Part shown: positions 37,136 to 46,307 of the stretch, one piece after another
How the letters are laid out: the number at the start of each line of letters is the position of its first letter
Numbering within the stretch: position 1 is the first letter of the stretch
NCBI GenBank assembly: GCA_902364975.1
Contig: CABJFQ010000003.1
Span: 1 to 64,000, forward strand
DNA: 64,000 nt
DNA from: Coriobacteriaceae bacterium
Lineage (GTDB): Bacteria > Actinomycetota > Coriobacteriia > Coriobacteriales > Coriobacteriaceae
Direction: 5' to 3'
Position numbers and translations under genes: made by a program
Notes under the pieces: generated by a model
The model's input: only the letters and a program-made list of their open reading frames with translations
Database searches by the model: none
What the model was told of the DNA's origin: nothing

Positions 37136-38296
37136 CTACTTGGAAAGCTCGTCGGCGAGGGCCTCGATCTGAGCGCGCGAGGCGTCGTTGAGCGAACCCA
37201 GGACGGTCACCTTATTCTGCGTCAGCGTGATGTCTTTCATGCCCTCGAGCTCCTTGGTCATAACCTTAGCGGCGGCAGGTGCCCAGGAACCGGCCTCGAC
37301 GAGCGCCACGGTGCGGTTCTGGTAGGCATGCTCGGCGAGCGTGTGGATGAAGGTGCTCATAAACGGGAAGATCTCGCCCTGATAGGTGATGGAGGCGAGC
37401 ACCAGACGGTCATAGCGGAACGCGTCCTCAACGGCCTCGGCCATGTCGTCGCGAGCCAGGTCAAAGACGGAAACCTTCTGGCCGCGAGCCTCAAGCGCAG
37501 ATGCAAGCTCCTCAACGGCAGCCTTCAGATGGCCGTAGACGCTCGCGTAGGCAATGGTGATGCCCTCGTCCTCGGGCTGATAGCTCGACCAGGTGTTGTA
37601 GGTGTCGAGGTAGTAGCCCAGGTTCTCGGTCAGCACGGGGCCGTGGAGCGGGCAGATGATCTGGATGTCCAGATCAGCGGCCTTCTTGAGCACGGCCTGC
37701 ACGAACTTGCCGAACTTACCAACGATGCCAAAGTAGTAGCGGCGAGCCTCGCAAGCCCAACCCTCGGGATCCTCGATGTCGTTAGCGCCAAACTTGCCAA
37801 AGCCGTCGGCACTAAAGAGTACCTTGTCGGTAGCCTCATAGGAGAAGAGCACCTCGGGCCAATGCACGTTGGGGGCGCCGACAAACGTTAGGCTGTGGCC
37901 ACCCAGGTCGAGCACGTCGCCCTCTTTGACGACCATCTTGCGCTCGGGATAATCGGTACCAAAGTAGTTGACCATCATACGGAAGGCGCCCATGCTGGCC
38001 ACGATCTGGGCCTGGGAGTAGCGCTCCATAAAGGCGGCGATGCCAGCGGAGTGGTCGGGCTCCATATGATGAACGACCAGGTAATCGGGCGTGCGACCGT
38101 CGAGCACGGCTTCGATGTTACCGAGCCACTCGTCGACAAAACCGCCGTCGACTGAATCGGCGACAGCAATCTTTTCGCCCAAGATAACGTAGCTGTTGTA
38201 TGCCATACCGTTCTCGGACACATCGTACTGGCCCTCGAACAGGTCAATGTCGTGATCGTCGACGCCAACGTAGCGGATATCCTTGGTGATCTCCAT
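37136..38296 (-). CDS. fprA: Flavodiiron protein (FprA, A-type flavoprotein)
   Basis: A 386-residue O2- or NO-reducing enzyme. The N-terminal beta-lactamase-like domain carries diiron ligands in HHMEPDHS (H-x-E-x-D-H), a further His in GAPNVHWPE and another in CPLHGPV. The C-terminal third is a flavodoxin domain (IAYASVYGHLKAAVEELASAL; ASITYQGEIFPFM) binding FMN. No rubredoxin is fused. Such proteins protect strict anaerobes from oxygen or nitric oxide. MEITKDI is taken as the start, after AGGAGG. It is monocistronic. Confidence 0.92.
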   Translation of the reverse strand: MEITKDIRYVGVDDHDIDLFEGQYDVSENGMAYNSYVILGEKIAVADSVDGGFVDEWLGNIEAVLDGRTPDYLVVHHMEPDHSAGIAAFMERYSQAQIVASMGAFRMMVNYFGTDYPERKMVVKEGDVLDLGGHSLTFVGAPNVHWPEVLFSYEATDKVLFSADGFGKFGANDIEDPEGWACEARRYYFGIVGKFGKFVQAVLKKAADLDIQIICPLHGPVLTENLGYYLDTYNTWSSYQPEDEGITIAYASVYGHLKAAVEELASALEARGQKVSVFDLARDDMAEAVEDAFRYDRLVLASITYQGEIFPFMSTFIHTLAEHAYQNRTVALVEAGSWAPAAAKVMTKELEGMKDITLTQNKVTVLGSLNDASRAQIEALADELSK

Positions 38297-38425
38297 CAGG
38301 CAAAGCCTCCTAGATAGACAAAAGAGCCCGTCTATCATAGCACTCGGCTACATCCCAACAGCTATCTACCGACATCCTTACCGATTGTTATTGATGTTCA
38401 ACATATCACCGTTGACCTGCAGAAA

Positions 38426-39457
38426 CTATGCGCGCGGTGCCGCCGTACTATGTCGAACGATGAGCTGACCGGGAATACGAATGGCAACAGTTTTGCCCGC
38501 CGTACCCGCCTCGGGAACCGCATGCTCGAATACCTCGCGTCCGCGCTGATGTAGATCGAACCGCACGGTCGTGAGCTCGTTATGCGCGACAAAATCATCG
38601 AGCGAGTCATCGACGCCCACCACGCTCACGTCCTCAGGCACGCGCAGACCGCTATCACGCAGCGCGGCAATCGCGCCATTTGCCATCTGATCGTTTGCCG
38701 CGTAAATCGCCGTCATGGCGCGGTCATGCTCGGCCAGGTACCTGCCGGCCTCGTAGCCGCTGTTGGCAGACCAGTCGCCCTCGAGCGGCTCTGCCGGCTC
38801 GATGTGTTTACGCTCGAGCGCATCCTGCCAACCGGCGCGACGAAATTGCTCGTCGACCGAGAACGACGGGCCGCCAATATAGCGAATCTGCTCGTGCCCC
38901 AGCTCAAACAGATGGTCCATAAGCAACAGCGAGCAGCCGTAATGGTCGGAATCGACTGTGGTCACGCGCGGATGCGCATACATGGTAACGATGACCGTGC
39001 CAATGCCCGGCAGTGGATCAAACGTCTCAAAATCGGGCGCCATGCGGCTCATGCCGATGATGATGCCGTCCACGGGCAGCGCAGCCATACGACGCGTTGC
39101 CTCGGCAAGCGAGAATTCCTCGGTCTTGGACATCTCGACCAGCGTGATGGCACAATTATGCTCGCGAGCAGCGCTGGCGATGCCGTCGATCATTGAGAGG
39201 TTGCCAAACTTGGTGACATCGTTGATGCACAGGCCGACCGAATGGTAACGGCCATCGCGCAGCGAGCGACCGGCATAACTCGGACGAAAGCCGAGCTCTT
39301 GCATAGCGGCCTGCACGCGCTGGCGCGTCTGCTCGTTGACGTTAGGGAGGCCGTTGGCAACGCGCGAAACCGTCTGCTGCGAAACACCGGCAGCGCGGGC
39401 GACGTCGGCCATGGAAACCGGACGCGTACCTGTATCGTTGGACGGACGCCTTGCCAC
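38426..39457 (-). CDS. LacI-family regulator divergent from galKT
   Basis: A 343-residue LacI-type regulator. The helix-turn-helix VSMADVARAAGVSQQTVSRVANG and hinge GRSLRDGRYHSVG precede a periplasmic-binding-like sugar domain ending in VVGVDDSLDDFVAHNELTTVRFD. It starts at GTG with AAGGTGA ahead. It shares overall design with the second LacI protein at 48343 (both have PVDGM/I..MSRM/NRM and FEPLPG/FDPLPG), so they are paralogues. The divergent spacer to galK carries three copies of GTTAACGTACTC, its likely operators. Confidence 0.92.
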   Translation of the reverse strand: MARRPSNDTGTRPVSMADVARAAGVSQQTVSRVANGLPNVNEQTRQRVQAAMQELGFRPSYAGRSLRDGRYHSVGLCINDVTKFGNLSMIDGIASAAREHNCAITLVEMSKTEEFSLAEATRRMAALPVDGIIIGMSRMAPDFETFDPLPGIGTVIVTMYAHPRVTTVDSDHYGCSLLLMDHLFELGHEQIRYIGGPSFSVDEQFRRAGWQDALERKHIEPAEPLEGDWSANSGYEAGRYLAEHDRAMTAIYAANDQMANGAIAALRDSGLRVPEDVSVVGVDDSLDDFVAHNELTTVRFDLHQRGREVFEHAVPEAGTAGKTVAIRIPGQLIVRHSTAAPRA

Positions 39458-39551
39458 AGGATCACCTTCACCCTTGCGAGATCTGAATAGCGTGAATGCC
39501 AGCCCGGGCAGAAATACATCCCGCGCCGAGGCCCGCTATCGTCGGACGCAT

Positions 39552-39750
39552 GTTAACGTACTCTACTTTTTCTATCTGCATCTCTTCTGCTTTATAAGTC
39601 CATACGGCAGTACCGTTCACGGCTGAATTTCTACCGATTACCAGATTCTCAAAAAGTGATAAGTGTTGTGTTATGAGTACGTTAACATAGCCCGTAACGT
39701 GCGGCATCGTAGATGCTGAGTTTATGCCGCTTCAGATTGTTAACGTACTC
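39552..39750. promoter_or_regulatory. Three GTTAACGTACTC operators and a CCGT-N2-ACGG site before galK
   Basis: GTTAACGTACTC lies at 39552-39563 and 39739-39750 (plus strand) and 39675-39686 (minus strand). ACCGTTCACGG is at 39612-39622. LacI-type proteins bind such sites as dimers or loop-forming tetramers, which multiple spaced copies would allow. Confidence 0.65.
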
Positions 39751-39795
39751 ACTACGACGGAAAACTCGTCAGTATGCGCCAAGGAAAGGACCCTC

Positions 39796-41001
39796 ATGAC
39801 CACCCCCGACGAAAAGACACTCGCCACGCTCACCAAGCTGTTTGAGGAGGAGTTTGGCCCCATCGGCGATCGCCAGGTGCTCTATGTGCACGCGCCCGGC
39901 CGCTCCGAGATCAGCGGCAACCACACCGATCACGAGGGCGGTCACGTTATCGCCGGCTCGCTCGATGTCGCCGTCGACGGCATCGCCGTGGCAACCGATT
40001 CCAACAAGATTCGCGTCGCCGACGAGGGCTATCCTACGTTTGAGATCACGCTCGACACGGTAGACATTCAGGTGTCCGAGAAGGGCACGTCCGCAAGCCT
40101 CGTGCGTGGTATGGCCCATGAAATCGCTGCTCTGGGCGTTGAGCCCCACGGCTTCGACTTTGCCTTCACCTGCTCCGTCCCCTCGGGCGGTGGCCTTTCC
40201 AGCTCTGCTGCCGTCGAGGCCGCGTACGGCCGTGCCATGGAGACGCTCTGGGGCGCGCCCGCCATTGAACCCGTCGCACTCGCCCAGATGAGCCAGCGCA
40301 CCGAGAACAACTACTACGGCAAGCCCTGCGGTCTGATGGACCAAGCTGCCGTGTGCCTGGGCGGCCTCGCCTACATGGACTTTGAGGACCAGGCTCAGCC
40401 TAAAACCCAGAAGCTCGAGCTCAACTTTGAGGACCACGGCTATGCGCTCGTGCTCGTTAAAGTTGGCGCCGACCATGTGGCAGCCACCGACGACTACGCC
40501 GCTGTTCCGCGCGAGATGCAGGACGTCGCCGCCGAGTTTGGCAAGGCACGCCTGTGCGAGGTAAACGTGGCGGACTTTGACGCCAAGCTCCCCGAGCTGC
40601 GCGCCAAGCTGGGCGACCGCGCCTGCCTGCGCGCCGTTCATTACTGGTACGAGAACGGCCTAGTCGATAAGCGCTGGGCGGCCCTGAACGTCGGCGACAT
40701 TGACCAGTTCCTGGTCCTGACGCGTGAGTCCGGCGCCAGCTCCGCCATGTACCTGCAGAATGTTGTTGCCAAACTGGGTGCCGAGCAGCCTTCCATGTAC
40801 GCGCTTGCTCTTGCCGAGCATGTGCTCGACGGCCGTGGCGCCGTTCGTATCCACGGCGGCGGCTTTGGCGGTACCATCCAGGCCTTCGTGCCGCTCGAGC
40901 TGGTCGACACCTTCATTGCCAAGATGAACGGCTGGCTTGGCGAGGGCTCTGCCCGCCACTACGCGATTTCTGACAAGGGGGCTTACGCGGCATGGCTGTA
41001 A
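39796..41001 (+). CDS. galK: Galactokinase
   Basis: A 401-residue GHMP-family kinase phosphorylating galactose to galactose-1-phosphate. The galactokinase signature appears as PGRSEISGNHTDHEGG, the ATP loop as PSGGGLSSSAAVEAAYG, and motif 3 as GGGFGGTIQAFV. MTTPDEKTL is the start, after AAGGAAAGGA. The last bases overlap the start of galT, so the two are coupled as the Leloir pathway. UDP-glucose 4-epimerase (galE) is not in the window. Confidence 0.94.
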   Translation: MTTPDEKTLATLTKLFEEEFGPIGDRQVLYVHAPGRSEISGNHTDHEGGHVIAGSLDVAVDGIAVATDSNKIRVADEGYPTFEITLDTVDIQVSEKGTSASLVRGMAHEIAALGVEPHGFDFAFTCSVPSGGGLSSSAAVEAAYGRAMETLWGAPAIEPVALAQMSQRTENNYYGKPCGLMDQAAVCLGGLAYMDFEDQAQPKTQKLELNFEDHGYALVLVKVGADHVAATDDYAAVPREMQDVAAEFGKARLCEVNVADFDAKLPELRAKLGDRACLRAVHYWYENGLVDKRWAALNVGDIDQFLVLTRESGASSAMYLQNVVAKLGAEQPSMYALALAEHVLDGRGAVRIHGGGFGGTIQAFVPLELVDTFIAKMNGWLGEGSARHYAISDKGAYAAWL

Positions 41002-42620
41002 TGACTGATGTGCGCGAGGCCGCGCAGGGCCTGATTGAGTATGCCATCCACCGATCGATGATCGGACAGGACGACCGCATCTGGGCCTACAACACCATTT
41101 TGGAGTGCATCGGCGCTACGGGACCGGCGCTCGATATGGCCTGGGCGCTGCAGAACGAGAAGCTCTCGCTCTTGCACCCCGATACGCTCCCCGATTTTGA
41201 CCTGGAGGGCACGCTTGCCGCGCTTTCCGAGGCCGCCGTTGCCAACGGTGCTGCCGAGGATACGGCATCGGGCCGCGATCGCATCGCCATGCGCATCATG
41301 GGTGTGCTGATGCCGAGGCCTTCGGTTGTAAACGAGGAATTCAACGGCCGTATGGGCGTCAACGAGCCCCGTGCCGCGACCGACTGGTTCTACGGCCTGT
41401 GCTGCGACGCCGGCTACGTGCGCCGTGCCGCCATCGCGCGCAACATCAAATGGAGCACCCCCACCAACTGGGCCGATCTTGAGATCACCATCAACCTGTC
41501 CAAGCCCGAGAAGGACCCGCGCGACATTGCCGCGGCCGGCGCCGCAAAGAACACGGGCGAGAAGTATCCCGCCTGCCAGCTCTGCATCGAAAACGAGGGC
41601 TATCCCGGACGCTCCGCCGCAGCCGACGGTGGCGCTCACCCCGCCCGTCAGAACCTACGCGTTATTCCCATTCAGCTTAATGGCGAGCGCTGGGGCTTCC
41701 AGTACAGCCCGTACGCATACTTTAACGAGCACTGCATTGCCATGAGCTCCGAGCATCGCCCGATGCACGTTGACCGCAAGGGCCTGACATGCCTGCTCGA
41801 CTTTGTGGACCTGTTCCCACATTACTTTATCGGCTCCAACGCCGACCTGCCCATCGTAGGCGGCTCAATCTTGTCGCACGACCACTTCCAGGGTGGCGCG
41901 CACGAGTTCCCCATGATGCACGCCGCCGAGGTCTCGCAGTTTAGCGTGCCCGGTTTTGACCAGGTCAGCGGCACCGTGCTGCAGTGGCCGCTCTCGGTGC
42001 TGCGCCTGCGCACGCATGACCGCGCTCAGCTGCTCGACGCTGCCGAGAAGATTATCCTCGCCTGGCGCGAGTGGACCGACGAGTCGGTGGGCGTCATCGC
42101 GCACACAGCCGATGGCGTGGCGCACAACACCGTGACGCCCGTCATCCGCCGCGTGGACTCCCGCGGCAACGCCGGCGGCGAAATTTACGAGGCCTACCTG
42201 GCGCTTCGCTGCAACATCACGACCGACGAGCATCCGCTGGGCGTGTTCCATCCGCATGCCGAGTACCACCATATTAAAAAGGAGAACATCGGCCTGATCG
42301 AGGTCATGGGCCTGGCAATTCTGCCGCCGCGCTTGGTTCCCGAGCTCGGCGCTGTCCGCGAGCACCTGCTGGCGGCCAAGGCCGATGCCAGCTACGATCT
42401 CGCCGGCTCGCTCGAGGGCGATGATCTTTGCCGCAGCCACGCCGCATGGGCGGAGGACGTCTTTGCTCGCCGCGCGAACGAGCTTACGGCGGATAACGCC
42501 ATCGACATCCTGCATGAGGAGGTCGGCGTGGTGTTTAGCCACGTGCTCGACAACGCCGGAGTCTTTAAGTGGGACGAGGACGGACGCGCCGCCCAGCAGC
42601 GCTTTATCGACTCACTGTAA
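40992..42620 (+). CDS. galT: UDP-glucose--hexose-1-phosphate uridylyltransferase, class II
   Basis: A 542-residue GalT of the longer, Gram-positive (GalT2) type, not the 350-residue HIT-type enzyme. It exchanges UMP between UDP-glucose and galactose-1-phosphate. Family features include RRAAIARNIKWSTPTNWADLEITINLSKPEKDPRDIA, YPACQLCIENEGYPGR, GGSILSHDHFQGG (His region) and HPHAEYHHIKKENIGLIEVMG. It starts inside the end of galK with AAGGGGG 11 bases ahead. A terminator lies 50 bp past its stop. Confidence 0.94.
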   Translation: MAVMTDVREAAQGLIEYAIHRSMIGQDDRIWAYNTILECIGATGPALDMAWALQNEKLSLLHPDTLPDFDLEGTLAALSEAAVANGAAEDTASGRDRIAMRIMGVLMPRPSVVNEEFNGRMGVNEPRAATDWFYGLCCDAGYVRRAAIARNIKWSTPTNWADLEITINLSKPEKDPRDIAAAGAAKNTGEKYPACQLCIENEGYPGRSAAADGGAHPARQNLRVIPIQLNGERWGFQYSPYAYFNEHCIAMSSEHRPMHVDRKGLTCLLDFVDLFPHYFIGSNADLPIVGGSILSHDHFQGGAHEFPMMHAAEVSQFSVPGFDQVSGTVLQWPLSVLRLRTHDRAQLLDAAEKIILAWREWTDESVGVIAHTADGVAHNTVTPVIRRVDSRGNAGGEIYEAYLALRCNITTDEHPLGVFHPHAEYHHIKKENIGLIEVMGLAILPPRLVPELGAVREHLLAAKADASYDLAGSLEGDDLCRSHAAWAEDVFARRANELTADNAIDILHEEVGVVFSHVLDNAGVFKWDEDGRAAQQRFIDSL

Positions 42621-42652
42621 TGATCCCTTGGGGACGGAGGAAAACAGATCAT
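42621..42652 (+). repeat. GATCCCTTGGGGACGG repeat directly after galT
   Basis: TGATCC..GGATCA-type hairpin. The reverse complement of 58236-58268 matches at nearly every position, and a decayed copy lies near 11804-11829. It begins at the base after the stop codon. Confidence 0.7.
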
Positions 42653-42666
42653 TCCGCCTGCAAGAC

Positions 42667-42706
42667 AACGGCGCCCGCCGGCAACATCGCCGACGGGCGC
42701 CGTTTT
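42667..42706 (+). terminator. Terminator of galKT
   Basis: AACGGCGCCCG pairs with CGGGCGCCGTT, with TT and ATT following. Confidence 0.85.
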
Positions 42707-42712
42707 ATTGGC

Positions 42713-42768
42713 TAGTCATTGGGGACGTTCTTAAATGACTAGTCAAACAAGAACGTCCCCAATGACTA
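42713..42768. repeat. 56-nt inverted-repeat element (copy 2)
   Basis: TAGTCATTGGGGACGTTCTT pairs over 20 bp with 42749-42768. It is the reverse complement of the element at 11738-11793 with about four differences. Confidence 0.8.
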
Positions 42769-42810
42769 CTTGCGACCAAGGCAACGCCGATGTCTTGGCA
42801 TTGTCAGCGA

Positions 42811-42908
42811 AAACGCCCCTAAGCGAGCAAGGTGACGTGAAAGAGGAGGGCATTGACCTTCTGGTCATGCCCGACGATTGAACGTCAGATTGCCGCTTAG
42901 GGGCGTTT
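42811..42908 (+). repeat. Tandem-GA palindromic element 3' of lacC
   Basis: Arms AAACGCCCCTAAGCG / CGCTTAGGGGCGTTT. Inside, in order: loop GGTG / CAGA, stem ACGT, loop GA / GA, AA/TT, loop GAGGA / GACGA (two G.A pairs either side of one G-C), stem GGGCA..TGCCC, tip TGACC-TTCT-GGTCA. A separate hairpin GGCGTTTGGTAAAACCGC lies between it and the lacC stop, as it does after lacB and aroF. Confidence 0.8.
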
Positions 42909-42950
42909 GCAGCGTCGAGCCGCTACGGCGTTTGGTAAAACCGCGTAACC

Positions 42951-43886
42951 CTACAGTTCAGTCACGACAACGTTGTTGTAGATCTCGTCCCAGCGGTCCA
43001 TGACCAGGTGGCCGGTCTTGGGATCCATGGCGTTAAGCTTGCCGCAGGTATTGGCGGTCTTGAGCACCGTGACGTCGTCGGCACCAGCAGCAATGGCATG
43101 CGCAAAGCCGGCGATGGTCGAGTCGCCGGAACCCGTCGCATTCACAGCCGCAATCGCGGGCGTCTTGGCGCGGAACGCGCGACCCCCATGGAAGCCCACC
43201 GAACCGGCAGCGCCCATCGAAACGACAACCCAGGGGATACCGGCAAAACGGTCATCGGCGGCAAGCGCCTCGCGTAGGGCATCGACATCTTCGGTCGTAA
43301 AGGACGTACCCAGCAGGCCGTTAATCTCGGTCAGGTTGGGCTTTACGAGCTCAGGCTTAGCGTCGGACTCCAGCGCGGCCTCCAGCGATGCACCCGAGGT
43401 GTCGAGCAGCACCTTGGCGCCCGCCTCCTCGGCGATCTTGACGAGCTCAGCATAGTAGCCAGCATCGACGCCACGCGGCAGCGAGCCCGAAAGCGTCACA
43501 ACGTCCGCCTTCGCTGCAAGCTCGGCGAACTTGGCCGTAAAGGCCTCGAGCTCGGCCGGGGCGATCTGCGGGCCGCTCTCCAGCAGCTCGGTCTGATTAC
43601 CCTCGTGCAGAATATTCAGGCAAATGCGCGTCTCACCGGCGATGGGCACAAAGTCGTTCTTGACGCCGTCGGCATCCATAAGCTCGGCCATATAGGCACC
43701 CATGTGGCCGCCGAGCAAACCGGTCGCGAGCACATCGTCGCCCAACTGCAGCAGAACACGGCTCACGTTGAGGCCCTTGCCGCCAGCGGTCTTTTCGGGC
43801 GTCACACGGTTAACGTCGTCGATGATCAGCTTGTCGAGCTGATAGCACGTATCGATCGACGGGTTCATGGTAACGGTCAGAATCAT
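42951..43886 (-). CDS. lacC: Tagatose-6-phosphate kinase (LacC), copy 1
   Basis: A 311-residue PfkB-family kinase. It has N-terminal TVTMNPSIDTCYQLD, GGKGLNVSRVL, and the ATP/catalytic motif NATGSGDSTIAGF with its Asp. The C-terminus NAMDPKTGHLVMDRWDEIYNNVVVTEL matches the tail of lactococcal LacC, favouring tagatose-6-phosphate over fructose-1-phosphate. It is preceded by lacX and, further upstream, lacB and lacA on the same strand. A near-identical paralogue is at 60583. Start ATG has AGGAG upstream. Confidence 0.88.
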   Translation of the reverse strand: MILTVTMNPSIDTCYQLDKLIIDDVNRVTPEKTAGGKGLNVSRVLLQLGDDVLATGLLGGHMGAYMAELMDADGVKNDFVPIAGETRICLNILHEGNQTELLESGPQIAPAELEAFTAKFAELAAKADVVTLSGSLPRGVDAGYYAELVKIAEEAGAKVLLDTSGASLEAALESDAKPELVKPNLTEINGLLGTSFTTEDVDALREALAADDRFAGIPWVVVSMGAAGSVGFHGGRAFRAKTPAIAAVNATGSGDSTIAGFAHAIAAGADDVTVLKTANTCGKLNAMDPKTGHLVMDRWDEIYNNVVVTEL

Positions 43887-43939
43887 GTTGAACTCCTGTT
43901 CCGGGGCGGCATGACCCGCCCCAAACATACGATAGCTCG

Positions 43940-44821
43940 TTAAAGGATCTCGATCTCAAAGCCGCGGGTAACGGTCTCCCCCGGCTTGGCCACCAGGCAG
44001 CCACGCTTGTGCTCCAGAATATCGTCCTCGTCGGAGCAGGTGGACAGGCCGCCCCACGGTTCCACGGCCACAAAGTCGCCCTCGGGCTTGCTCCACACAA
44101 TCAGGTACGGCATATCGGGGAACGTCAGGCGCACGCCCTTGTCCTCGGTCTTCTTGGTCAGCGTAACCACGCGGCTCTCGAGCACGTCGAAGATGGTCTC
44201 CGCGAAGTCGAAGAGTTCGTGGGTCAGCGGCAGGTTCTGGCCGATCATGGGGTTCTTGCTGCGATGCTCAACATCAATCAGGCCCGTCGAGGGAACGGCA
44301 GTACAGAGCTCGGCGGCCTCGCGTTGCTCAAAACGGAGCTCGTAGTCGTCATAGGACTCACCCTCGTCAAGCGGGCACTTAAAGCCAGGGTGACCGCCCA
44401 CAAAGAACGGCATGTCCTCGGTGCCCTCATTGGTCACCTCGTACGACACGGCCACCTTTGCCGCATCGATCGTGTAACGAGCAACGATCTTAAACGGATA
44501 CGGGTACTGCTCGAGCAGCTCGGCATGGTCGGCAGAGCTTAGGCTCAGTGCAACCATGTTGTCGCTCTGTTCCTCGAGCTTCCACTCCTGTTTGCGCGCA
44601 AAGCCGTGGCGGGCGAGCCTAACCTCGCGGCCGCCCATGGTCATTGCGTGACCGTCGCGAAGGCCGCCGCAGATCGGGAAACAAATGGGTGCCTGGCCCG
44701 ACCAGACCGCCGGGTCACCCTGCCACAGGTACTCACGGCCGTTGGCCGCAATAGAAGTGAACGATCCGCCAGCCGTGCTCAGTGCTACGCGGATAGAACC
44801 GTTATCAAGAACAAACTCCAT
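43940..44821 (-). CDS. lacX: LacX-like aldose 1-epimerase family protein, copy 1
   Basis: A 293-residue galactose mutarotase-fold protein resembling LacX of the lactococcal lac operon: GGSFTSI..GREYLWQGDPAVWSGQAPICFPICGGLRD, RHGFARKQEW, GGHPGFKCPLDEGE and VAVEPWGGLST. It probably interconverts anomers of a hexose or hexose phosphate. The start at MEFVLDNG is 13 bases after AAGGGAAGG. It is 53 bp before lacC. The same gene pair recurs at 60583-62459. Confidence 0.87.
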   Translation of the reverse strand: MEFVLDNGSIRVALSTAGGSFTSIAANGREYLWQGDPAVWSGQAPICFPICGGLRDGHAMTMGGREVRLARHGFARKQEWKLEEQSDNMVALSLSSADHAELLEQYPYPFKIVARYTIDAAKVAVSYEVTNEGTEDMPFFVGGHPGFKCPLDEGESYDDYELRFEQREAAELCTAVPSTGLIDVEHRSKNPMIGQNLPLTHELFDFAETIFDVLESRVVTLTKKTEDKGVRLTFPDMPYLIVWSKPEGDFVAVEPWGGLSTCSDEDDILEHKRGCLVAKPGETVTRGFEIEIL

Positions 44822-45195
44822 AGGAGCCTTCCCTTTCTTACGACAGCCCGCCAAGTCAGTGGGGCTGATAGAAAACCGGCCCGCGCCCCCTCACAGAAAC
44901 GCGAGCCGTCAATTGAAAAGCTGCAGAATGCCGGGGGCCGCCAAAACGAAGCACTCAAGCCAAGCAAGCAAACGTGTTATCGGAGCAACTTGCCATACCA
45001 GAACGCTTCGCAACAACAGCGGTAACCCCACAGGTCACTCAGACATCAGCGAGAAGCCAGCTGGCGAGGCAAGGTGCCGTGAAGCGAGACGGCATTGACC
45101 TTCTGGTCATGCCGTCGAAGCTGAGCGGCAGATTGCCCGCCAGATGGCTTCGCAGCGTCGACCGGTCCGGCGTTTGTTAAAACGCCGGAACCCCC
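44822..45195. repeat. Intergenic region lacB-lacX with tandem-GA palindrome
   Basis: No gene is seen. Bases 45051-45153 are a palindrome: GAAGCCA.CTGGCG / CGCCAG.TGGCTTC outside, loop GGTG / CAGA, loop GAG / CGA, tip TTGACC-TTCT-GGTCA. A second hairpin at 45164-45192 (GGTCCGGCGTTT / AAACGCCGGAACC) follows the lacB stop. The promoter of lacX-lacC must lie in the first 200 bases. Confidence 0.75.
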
Positions 45196-45720
45196 TTAGT
45201 CGTGATACTCGCCGCGGTCCCACTTCTCGAGGAACTCGTCAAAGAAGTGCGGGTCAGCCTGAGCCTCGGCGTCGGCCTTATTGCAGGCGTCGATCTTGGC
45301 AATCAGGGCGTCGTGCTCGGGAGTCTTCTCGTAGGGCTCCTCCAGGAAGGCAAGCATGATATCGGCCATCAGGAACTCGCCGGTGATCTTGCCGCCAAAG
45401 CCCACGATGTTGGCGTTGAGCTCGCGACGGGCATACAGGGCAGAGGTCATGTCGCGAACCAGGGCGCAGCGAGCGCCGGGAACCTTGTTGACGGCGTTGG
45501 TGATGCCGATGCCGGTGCCGCACAGGGCCACGCCAAAGTCGGCCTTGCCGCTGGCAACAGCCTCGCCCACGGCCTTACCGTAGATGGGATAGTGCGTACG
45601 GGTGTGGCTGTAGGTGCCGCAGTCGAGCACCTTGTAGCCAGCCTGCTCCAGGCGGTCGGCCAGATAGATCTTCTCGTCCGTAACGATATGGTCGCAACCG
45701 ATTGCGATGGTCTTCTTCAT
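45196..45720 (-). CDS. lacB: Galactose-6-phosphate isomerase subunit LacB
   Basis: A 174-residue RpiB/LacAB-family subunit. It follows LacB of lactic acid bacteria closely: [11 protein letters not shown] at the start, [65 protein letters not shown], and [13 protein letters not shown] at the very end. With LacA it isomerises galactose-6-phosphate to tagatose-6-phosphate. The gene is 63 bp after lacA on the same strand. Confidence 0.95.
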   Translation of the reverse strand: MKKTIAIGCDHIVTDEKIYLADRLEQAGYKVLDCGTYSHTRTHYPIYGKAVGEAVASGKADFGVALCGTGIGITNAVNKVPGARCALVRDMTSALYARRELNANIVGFGGKITGEFLMADIMLAFLEEPYEKTPEHDALIAKIDACNKADAEAQADPHFFDEFLEKWDRGEYHD

Positions 45721-45783
45721 CAGAACGTCCTTTCGTCTGAATTCACAAGTTGAGATAGAAGTTCGAGTTCTCGGTGGCTCTCG

Positions 45784-46212
45784 TTAGGCCATCTTGTTGA
45801 GCATGTCGACACGGATCTGGTGACGGCCGCCGGCGTACTGGGCGCGCAGGAACTCGCGGGCGATCTTCTTGGCGACCTCGGTGCCCACAACGCCCGGGCC
45901 CATGGTGACCATGCGCGAGCCGTTGTGCTCGCGGGTCATGTAGGCGGAACGCTCGTCGGAAATGTTGGCGACGACCATGCCCTTGATCTTGACGGCGGCC
46001 ATATAGGAGCCGACGCCGTACTTATCGAATGCGAAGCCCTGGGAATCCTTGTGCTCCAGCAGGTCCTTGGCAACGGCGGTCGCGGAATCGACAAAGTCCG
46101 CAGCAGGGGTCTCGGAATAGTCGACGACCTCGTGACCGTCAGCGATGAGCATCTCCTTGATGGACTCCTTCATCGACATACCGTCGGCATCGGAAGCGAT
46201 TACAACCCTCAT
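45784..46212 (-). CDS. lacA: Galactose-6-phosphate isomerase subunit LacA
   Basis: A 142-residue LacA. Features include DADGMSMKESIKEML, DFVDSATAVAKDLL, IDxYGxG-type FDKYGVGSYMAAVKIKGMV, SDERSAYMTREHNGSRMVTMG and the ending GGRHQIRVDMLNKMA, almost as in lactococcal LacA. It is the partner of LacB. It is the first gene of the lacAB unit; upstream are dyads GAACAA and ACCGTTTACGG. Confidence 0.95.
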   Translation of the reverse strand: MRVVIASDADGMSMKESIKEMLIADGHEVVDYSETPAADFVDSATAVAKDLLEHKDSQGFAFDKYGVGSYMAAVKIKGMVVANISDERSAYMTREHNGSRMVTMGPGVVGTEVAKKIAREFLRAQYAGGRHQIRVDMLNKMA

Positions 46213-46307
46213 GACATCCTCCTTGAGAGATACGCAGGTGCGTAGTTTCTGTTTGGAAGTGTTGAATCGCGCTCAGGTCCGGGCATCTGAATGTGCGGTT
46301 CTTCACT

